Shown here one piece after another: positions 7,201-12,057 of a stretch of DNA of 12,057 nt. The notes under the pieces were generated by a model that saw only the letters and a list, made by a program, of their open reading frames with translations, did no database searches and was not told the origin of the DNA. Each line of letters opens with the position of its first letter. The stretch's first letter is position 1. The DNA is from Chloromonas sp. AAM2. Its lineage: Eukaryota; Chlorophyta; Chlorophyceae; Chlamydomonadales; Chlamydomonadaceae. Location of the stretch: assembly GCA_004335635.1 (NCBI GenBank), contig QAXH01002468.1, forward strand, positions 1 to 12,057, written 5' to 3'. The position numbers and the translations under genes were made by a program.

Positions 7201-10200
7201 CCATTTGTATCGTTCCACGGGTGCAAAGCAGGTGCAGGTGCAAAGACTGGTCTAGATTGGGTTGGAAGCACTGGGTTGGGAGCATCGGGTTGACCGGGCG
7301 GGGAAAGGGGGAGGTGGGGGGGAGGTAAGGTTCTCAGCAAGGCAGTCAAGGTGGAAAACCTGCACTCGGCGAGCCTGCAGGTGCGAAGGGAGACTTGGCG
7401 TGGGTTCAGAACATGCTGACTGAGGGCTGATGCTGTGCTGGTTAGGACGGACAACTCAGGCTGGGGACCGAGGCTGACCTGGGGACCTGCGCCACGCCGC
7501 ATGCTCAATGACAGTATGTAATTGTAGTCAGTGTGTGGTTGCAGCGTAGTGTAGTGCACTGCCATCTGGTGTACACGCGGTCACCTCCATGCCATGCATT
7601 GCACATGCGCGCGTTGCATGCTGTTGTCTGTGTGTCGTGCACTCCTTTCTCTGTGAGTTGCACATCAGTTGCCATGTGTGTGGCACTTGTGCCTCGCTTG
7701 TGCATTCAGGGCGACTCGGGCAGCGAGGCCAACCTGCTAGCGGCCTGGTCCCAATGGAAGCGTGCATTCGACCGGGGCAGCGCGGGGCAGGAGGACGACA
7801 TGGGCCGCTTCCTGAGCTGGCGGGACAACATGCGCACGCTTGTGGACATCAGCACCAACCAGGGGATACAGTACTGGGTGAGGAAGAGGGGCACTTGGAA
7901 CTGTGGCAACGCAATGATCATCATTACATGGCCTCTCATGGTTCGACCCACGGTACTGCAGCTAGACACACTATTTCTCCAAGAATTTTATTGCGCCTGA
8001 CAATGATTGAGCCAAAAAACCTCACTGGTAGCAGGGTGCCAAATACGAAGTTCATCAATAGCAACACGGGTCCATATAGAAAGTGGTGCACCCCTGCCCC
8101 TCTTTGCTACAGCCTGCTGGCCCTGCAAGTGTCAGGCATGCGTCTCATGACAAGCGTGAAAATAGGACATACAGTATTTGGGCTGTTGGGACTGCTCTGT
8201 AAACCTTCCCGAGAAGTAAACGTAATTTGCGAAGGTAGACAGACCTGATGAATGCAGTGGAAGCACAGGAGGAGTTCTAGCCCTGCCCCTGCCGTGCTTT
8301 CAAATCAGTCCTTGGTGTACACCGCATCACAGGGTTTAGCCCCGCACAACACAGCCGCCCATGTGCTAACATGCGCCATGCGTGTCAGCCAGTCAGTCCA
8401 TAAACACCGTGCTTGTGCAGGCGGCCGCCAACCAATTGTTTGACCGTACCCTCTCCGAGCTGCGCACAACCATCCTGGCCGACAACGCCGACTTTGTGTC
8501 TTCCATCGACCTGAGCGGGGCAGATGATGGGGACTCGCTGACACAGAGGCGCCTGCTGCAGTACAGCAGCCTGGCTGAAAGAGTGGACTGGGTGGCACAG
8601 GGAATGGTAAGAAGCGATGGGTGAAGCCTCATTCAGGTGCCTTAGACAGTTTGCGTGATGGTGCCGCAGATAGTTTGCATGATGGCAGAACTCTGATGAC
8701 GTTGTATTGATGATGATGACAAAGGCAAGGGGTGATGGCCGCACTGGTTGATGGAGTCAATACGGGTCGAAGCGGTTTGGCAAAAGCTGAGCGTGAAACA
8801 ACAGACAGCAGGGTTGTACGAAGTTTCCGAAAGGAGGCTGTGTTGGAGCCAGCAAAGGGTGGGCAGGGTGCAGGAAGCAGGACATCAATCCTCAAAATGT
8901 GTACTTGTATGCCTGAATGCTTTTTGTCCAAAACGATGTGTTCTGTCTTTGTGTGCGCAGTTGACGCCGATACGCGACCAGCAGGCGTGCGGTAACTGCT
9001 GGGTGCAATCCTCCGTTGCGGCGGTGGAGTCCGCCTATCTGCGGGTGCACCCCTCTCAGGATCCCAACACTGTGAGTGGAAACACATGAACAGTCAGTCT
9101 ATGTCACTCTTTTGTGGGCAGGCAACGACATGACACTAGCCTGTGACAATAAGTGATGGCAGCAGCGCATCGAATCGTTCTCACACGAGCTGGTGCTTGC
9201 GTGGTCGTGGTCGTGGTCGTGAAGCGTTTTCAATGTGCGATACTGTCATGCCAAAGTAGTCACGTTCTTTTGCCACGTGGGTCACGTGCTTCCCACGTGG
9301 GTCTTGACGGAGCGGTGAACGTGAATGTAGACGCACATGAAGTGTTTTTCATATGGGTCGCGTGGTGTCCATGTGGGTCGCGTGGTGTCCATATGAATCG
9401 CGTGGTGTCCATGTGGGTCGCGTGGTGTCCATGTGGGTCGCGTGGTGTCCATGTGGGTCGCGTGGTGTCCATGTGGGTCGCGTGGTGTCCATGTGGGTCG
9501 CGTGGTGTCCATGTGGGCTGGGTCGCATGGTGTCCATGAGGGTCACGTGCGTGTTTCTCCCCTCTGCCGCGCAGTTGGACCTGTCAGAGGCCCAGGTCAC
9601 CATGTGCACGCTCAACAACCCGGACTTTGCTCAGAGCAAGGGGTGCGGGGGCGGCGCACCGCCCACAGCAATCAAGTACATGGCCACTGTGGGCGTTACA
9701 ACTGAAGTCAACTACCCAATGACCAAGGTGAGGTCAGGACAGCGCTGATCCATGGCCACGGCTATGGCTCCTGGTCGTTTGCTACAGTCTGCAGTAAACC
9801 TGACTCGGCCCCGGTTTGACATTGGTCCGATGGATGGATGAAAATATACATAGACAATGGACAGATAGATGGATAGATTGATGAATTGCTTCTCTGCACG
9901 TATGGAGCACCACTTGCCCAGCAGTCGGAAGGTGCCAATGCCAAACAAAGGGCGCCACCCCACATACACCCATGCAGCCACTGCACTGCCTCTCACACTG
10001 CGATCCTTTGCCCTGGTCTTGGCTGCAGACGTCGCTGCAGAAGGGTCTGAACGCGGCTTGCAGGCTGGGCAGTGTGCCGGCTGACGCCCCAATGGTCAAG
10101 CTGTCGAGGAGCTTCATGGTGGCGGCCAGGAACAGTGAGGCAGGCCTCATGGCGGTGAGGCAGGGGCAGGATAGCGTGTGGGTCGGATGGGGCTGTAATG

Positions 10201-11171
10201 GGTAGCATAGGGTGGGGTAGGGATCGGCGGGGAGGTTCTCGGCACTGCATTGGACAGGGTTAGGCGCAACCGCGCGCTGCCATTTTTTGCCCAGAAATTC
10301 CACAGAAAGCGTTTTGGCTAATGTGTAGGGGCAGAGCGGAGCAGGGCAGGAGCTGCCATCTGGAGCTGTCATTCCATGGCAGACCGTGGTAGTTGGACTT
10401 ACGTTCAACAAACGTAGGCCTGCCCTTGTTTGATGCACAACCCCTAACGGTGCAGGCCGTCTCTCTGGGACCGGTGGTGGTCTACTTCCAAGTGTGGGAC
10501 GACTTCTGGTACATGGGCGGCGGCATCTACGACGGAAAGTGCCCCGACACCGGCATCCAACTCAACCATGCGGTACGTTCTTGGGCATGTCGACTGGCAG
10601 GGCAGAGGTTATGGCAGGATTGGTTGGCGCGGCCGGGAGGTGGGCTGCATGCAGGGTGCTGGCGACGGATGTGACTGACGATTAATGTAAACAGGCGGGC
10701 GGGATTGACATGCCTCTGCCTTGTGCCAGGACTGCGCTCCTTGCTACCCCTCCTGTCACGTCCTACTCCTAGTACCAGTTGGAGCCCGTCTTTGTCCCGT
10801 CGTTCCCCGTACGAGCAGCAACTAGAGCAGTGGCGCATTTGCCTCGCCAGTGTAAGCCTTACCCAAGGTGTGCTGCTCCTATGCTCGTGCAGATGTTGGT
10901 GGTTGGATACGACCTGCCCGGGCGTTACTGGATTGTGCGCAACAGCTGGGGCACCAAATGGGCAGAGGACGGTTATGTACGCGTGGCGATGACCGGCAAC
11001 GGCCCTGGCAAGTGCGGCATCCAGATGATTCCCATCATGGTATACCCACAGTTTTCGGTTACACTCAGCGACTATATTCCCCCTGTGTTTGGCAACGTGA
11101 ACGGCACAGTTCCGGTCAATGCTACGGCGAACGACACGAGCAACTCCACCCTGACGCCAGCCTCGCTCTAA
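3708..11171 (+). CDS. Predicted type II membrane protein: EF-hand, TM helix, beta-rich domain, I29 prodomain, papain-like (C1A) protease; 15 exons
   Basis: Proposed exons: 3708-4218, 4305-4348, 4484-4519, 4774-4876, 5204-5253, 5904-6242, 6535-6744, 7060-7170, 7710-7877, 8421-8606, 8961-9071, 9575-9727, 10029-10154, 10456-10572, 10893-11171. They total 2544 nt, or 847 residues plus TAA. Introns are GT-AG; introns 1 and 4 are phase 1 and the rest phase 0. The start has an in-frame TAG two codons upstream; a second ATG (Met11) has a better context. Domains: polar N-terminus 1-170, EF-hand 172-211, TM 218-242, beta-rich region 249-468, I29-like prodomain about 478-545, C1A protease about 579-800, sequon-rich tail 825-841. 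Catalytic residues are Q593, C599, H754 and N772. It is probably a membrane-anchored zymogen in the secretory or lytic pathway or at the cell surface. The alternative is two genes, split in intron 4 or 5. Catalytic half 0.95; full union about 0.75. Confidence 0.8.
4305..4815 (+). other. Single EF-hand, split over exons 2, 3 and 4
   Basis: Exon 2 (4305-4348) gives the E helix, KLSERVHGALKQF. Exon 3 (4484-4519) gives the loop DVDGDDELNMGE, and exon 4 starts with the F helix, VTALIEHVLREEQQ. The loop has acidic residues at positions 1, 3 and 5 (D186, D188, D190), Glu at 7, Leu at the hydrophobic position 8, and the bidentate Glu at 12 (E197). Position 6 is Asp where Gly is usual. EF-hands usually act in pairs; only one is visible here, so dimerisation or a partner protein is possible. 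It lies just before the membrane helix, on the predicted cytosolic side. Confidence 0.82.
4834..5235 (+). other. Transmembrane helix built by joining exons 4 and 5
   Basis: Exon 4 ends in AVIALAVFTLVLLA and exon 5 continues GMFGLTWLVII, giving about 25 unbroken hydrophobic residues (218-242). Lys216 lies before it and TTKDTK after it. The splice is phase 1: G at 4876 joins GC at 5204-5205 to make Gly232. With no N-terminal signal peptide and glycosylation sequons at the far C-terminus, a type II topology (N-in, C-out) is the natural reading. The hydrophobic match across the junction is the best evidence that the upstream and downstream exons belong together. Confidence 0.75.
5646..5668. repeat. 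(AC)n microsatellite in intron 5
   Basis: About 11.5 AC units lie here, followed by a shorter AC run at about 5678-5688. Both are in the 650-base intron 5 (5254-5903), which otherwise holds a TGTAA at 5475 and a decayed exon copy at 5809. Confidence 0.9.
5809..5845 (+). pseudogene. Decayed copy of the exon 6 acceptor and first codons, inside intron 5
   Basis: The 37 bases match 5900-5936 (acceptor GCAG plus the first 11 codons of exon 6) at about 30 positions by eye. The copy would read VPDKGSLLTCS beside the true VADNGTLLTRS. The offset is 91 bases, so splicing here and reading on shifts the frame and meets TGA where exon 6 starts. It looks like a relic of a local duplication that kept a plausible acceptor. 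Confidence 0.65.
5904..7170 (+). other. Exons 6-8: beta-rich extracytoplasmic domain of unknown function
   Basis: Exons 5904-6242, 6535-6744 and 7060-7170 code for residues 249-468. The sequence alternates hydrophobic and polar residues in the manner of beta strands: DNGTLLTRSGDRVLTGSADY, then MELNYLAIKGVGSAEVLLRV and IPQWDSYW|GTIVVILTTA. RRLLQ follows at 407-411, and then Ala/Lys-rich helix-like sequence (KATAAAKAAKVEVL) before the prodomain. The TM-proximal part resembles, from memory, regions that follow EF-hand/TM segments in other uncharacterised algal proteins; that resemblance is unchecked. No named family is recognised. Confidence 0.65.
6297..6359 (+). repeat. G-run tract with G-quadruplex potential in intron 6
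   Basis: Runs of three or four G separated by one to three bases (GGGTAGGGTAGG, then GGGGAGGGTGGGGAGGGG and repeats) lie on the coding strand 55 bases into intron 6 (6243-6534). Far more than four G-runs are present, enough for several overlapping quadruplexes in the nascent RNA. The GGGTA units resemble telomere repeats only superficially. Confidence 0.8.
7296..7325 (+). repeat. Second G-rich tract, intron 8
   Basis: Runs of 3, 4, 5 and 7 G are separated by short spacers, ending in GGAGG. The tract sits ten bases before the decayed exon 8 copy at 7336 and about 125 bases after the exon 8 donor. Confidence 0.7.
7336..7390 (+). pseudogene. Decayed copy of the exon 8 3' end and its donor, inside intron 8
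   Basis: This stretch aligns without gaps to 7126-7180, the last 15 codons of exon 8 plus ten bases of intron, with an offset of 210 bases. In the same frame it reads SKAVKVENLHSASLQ|GTGCGAAGGG against AKAAKVEVLDSASMQ|GTGCAAAGGG. The donor is intact. No in-phase acceptor is obvious just upstream (TTCTCAG ending at 7337 is out of phase), so an exon relic is more likely than a working alternative exon. Confidence 0.65.
7710..8606 (+). other. Exons 9-10: I29-like inhibitory prodomain of the cysteine protease
   Basis: Exons 7710-7877 and 8421-8606 code for residues 469-586. AAWSQWKRAFDR, EDDMGRFLSWRDN and the exon junction QYW|AAANQLFDRTLSEL follow the I29 pattern that keeps papain-family enzymes inactive by lying through the active-site cleft. 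The ERFNIN signature is partly kept (R501, Asn508; Trp in the Phe place, Leu in the Ile place). The GNFD motif is loose (N528, D532). The prodomain is followed by RRLLQ (567-571) and then the start of the mature enzyme, AERVDWVAQGM. Confidence 0.82.
8644..8685. repeat. Short 24-bp direct duplication in intron 10
   Basis: AGACAGTTTGCGTGATGG at 8644 is repeated with two changes at 8668 (AGATAGTTTGCATGATGG). A short GAT-rich run follows at about 8708-8720. No function is seen. Confidence 0.7.
9351..9535. repeat. 20-bp minisatellite in intron 11 of the protease gene
   Basis: Eight units of ATGTGGGTCGCGTGGTGTCC start every 20 bases from 9351 to 9491, mostly identical. A ninth copy (9511-9535) is longer because of a small internal duplication. 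Possible seeds, CACGTGGGTC, lie upstream at about 9275 and 9295, and a GTGGTC run lies at 9199-9221. Since 20 is not a multiple of three, every frame crosses the array; the ORFs on both strands here are repeat artefacts. The array ends about 40 bases before exon 12. Confidence 0.95.
9828..9890. repeat. Degenerate GATG/GATA tetranucleotide run in intron 12
   Basis: GATGGATGGATG, then GACAGATAGATGGATAGATTGATGAATTG, with an AT-rich gap between them. It is a decayed microsatellite inside intron 12 (9728-10028). Confidence 0.75.
11100..11150 (+). other. Cluster of four N-glycosylation sequons at the protease C-terminus
   Basis: After the catalytic domain, a tail of about 45 residues ends in NGTVPVNATANDTSNSTL. 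It contains the sequons NGT (N825), NAT (N831), NDT (N835) and NST (N839) within 17 residues. This supports a lumenal or external C-terminus. The motifs are seen directly; glycosylation is inferred. Confidence 0.8.
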
Positions 11172-11749
11172 CTAGCGAGCGACGATTGGACGAGCGCTTC
11201 TAGTCGAGGCCAATCGCGTGGGCTTCGTTTGAAAACTTACTAGCCAAGTAGGCACTCAAACCCAATCTGCAAGAAGAATTGTCTAGGGTTTTCGAGGCTG
11301 TCCTCACTCTGGACGTCACAGGCGTAGTATGTCAGATGCTTTGCTGAGGTGCACGCCTTCAGGGCAGCAACACCAGACCTGTACAGCGTGCAAAGTTTGA
11401 CGGGATGCAATGGCTCTGCAATACGAGCACATGCTGACAAACGAGCCAGTAGCACTCACAGCATTTCTCTGGAACTTCATTGGCTGTCGTCAGGTTCTCT
11501 CTTCATTTGAATGTTTGCGTGAATTGCTGAATATAATTTGTCCTTGGCTGCACGACGCATGCATCCTATGTCTACCTCATAGACGTCTAGTTAATTGCTT
11601 GATCCTTTGCCTTCTGTCCTTCCGAAACCTTACTCACTTCTTAACTTGTTGCTTTGTTCTTGGTGATCACACAAAAGGCCACGGGTGTATTTCAGCACCC
11701 TGCTGTGCTTTGGAACGCTTTTCTCTCCTGGGTTGCAGATCACCATGCC

Positions 11750-11754
11750 TGTAA
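11750..11754 (+). terminator. Probable poly(A) signal TGTAA of the protease gene
   Basis: The first + strand TGTAA I find after the stop codon lies 579 bases downstream, a normal 3' UTR length for green-algal genes. Cleavage would be expected shortly after it. Confidence 0.45.
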
Positions 11755-11996
11755 CCTCGGCCCCACATGCAACCATGCCTAGTAAGCCTCTGGCAAAAAC
11801 CGCTTGCTCGAGCCCTTTAAACGGACCAGCTTGGGCCAGCTTACGCCTGGGGCCATCGCATCGGTCAGGCTGCGCTGGCTCGTGTCCAGCCTTGCCTGTG
11901 CACCGGGTGGGCCGATGTTGCACAAGCCAATCATTGATGGTGGTTCATTGACGCCAGGATGTCGCTCGGGCTCTTCCACACCCCATGGGAAGCTGG

Positions 11997-12006
11997 TATA
12001 TATATG
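11997..12006 (+). promoter_or_regulatory. TATA-like run near the right edge
   Basis: TATATATATG stands out in otherwise GC-rich flank, with GTATTTACACC after it. It could be a promoter element for a gene starting beyond the window or just an AT run. Nothing else supports it. Confidence 0.2.
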
Positions 12007-12057
12007 TATTTACACCAGGGAAGCCGTCAGAGGACACGGAACGGGATGGGCACCGCC

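Larger units (their letters stand above)
8583..11030 (+). other. Exons 10-15: papain-family (C1A) catalytic domain
   Basis: The mature enzyme probably starts near V579 (VDWVAQGM|LTPIRDQQACGNCW). Q593 is the oxyanion Gln and C599 the nucleophile in CGNCW. H754 lies in QLNHA|MLVVGY and N772 in WIVRNSWGTKWAEDGY. LSEAQVTMC and GCGGG in exon 12 match the family's LSEQ..VDC and GCNGG. Cysteines sit in the places of papain's three disulfides (C596/C647, C634/C685, C745/C796). The length of about 220 residues is normal. Exon 14 holds AVSLGPVVVYFQVWDDF, the strand before the His loop. All features expected of an active endopeptidase are present. The S-to-N and AF-to-VQ changes around the nucleophile are unusual. 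Confidence 0.95.
11172..12057 (+). other. 3' UTR and downstream flank of the protease gene
   Basis: No coding exon with recognisable motifs is visible after the TAA at 11169-11171. The first 580 bases probably form the 3' UTR, ending near the TGTAA at 11750. The remainder is unassigned. The short ORFs on both strands here lack domains. A TATA-like run at 11997 may belong to a gene beyond the window. Confidence 0.55.

Noticed and set aside
7589..8248. 219-residue + strand ORF
   Set aside because: It overlaps exon 9 in another frame. The exon 9 frame matches the I29 prodomain; this one matches nothing.
9153..9748. Long ORFs on both strands with repeating WCPCGSRGVHVG-like or HHATHMDTTRPTW-like peptides
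   Set aside because: These are the 20-bp minisatellite read in different frames; the array lies within an intron between two well-matched protease exons.
9782..10438. 218-residue reverse-strand ORF
   Set aside because: It spans intron 12, exon 13 and intron 13 of the + strand gene, has no recognisable domain, and contains microsatellite-derived sequence.

Overview
This window is eukaryotic nuclear DNA carrying two intron-rich genes, both on the + strand. All 18 introns proposed here are GT-AG, and most acceptors end in GCAG. Exons favour G or C at third codon positions. Introns and spacers are full of simple repeats and minisatellites. TGTAA motifs lie downstream of both stop codons. Together these features suggest a green alga of the Chlamydomonas/Volvox/Haematococcus type. 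That placement is inference; nothing in the window names the species.

Layout: (1) Positions 1-2488 hold the 3' part of an acyl-CoA thioesterase-like gene. Five exons encode a proline/serine/threonine-rich N-terminal stretch and then one hotdog domain that looks like the second hotdog domain of ACOT11/ACOT12-type enzymes. The 5' end lies outside the window. (2) Positions 2489-3707 are a spacer with a 20-bp tandem array and a possible poly(A) signal. (3) Positions 3708-11171 are read as one 15-exon gene for a protein of about 847 residues. (4) Positions 11172-12057 hold its 3' UTR and downstream flank, with a possible poly(A) signal and a weak TATA-like run at the far right.

The main result is the second gene. 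Joining exons by frame and splice sites gives, in order: a polar, probably cytosolic N-terminus; one EF-hand whose 12-residue loop is exactly one 36-nt exon; a single transmembrane helix split by an intron; a beta-rich domain of about 220 residues; an I29-type inhibitory prodomain; and a papain-family (C1A) cysteine protease with the oxyanion Gln, Cys, His and Asn all present; then a short tail with four N-glycosylation sequons. The layout predicts a type II membrane protein with calcium sensing on the cytosolic side and a zymogen protease on the lumenal or outer side. The protease call is firm. The union of both halves in one transcript is inferred from reading frame, hydrophobic continuity and splice phase, and needs cDNA support.

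Two introns of this gene (introns 5 and 8) contain decayed copies of the exon edge beside them, one with its acceptor and one with its donor. These point to past exon duplication. Several introns also carry minisatellites, some ending very close to a splice acceptor.
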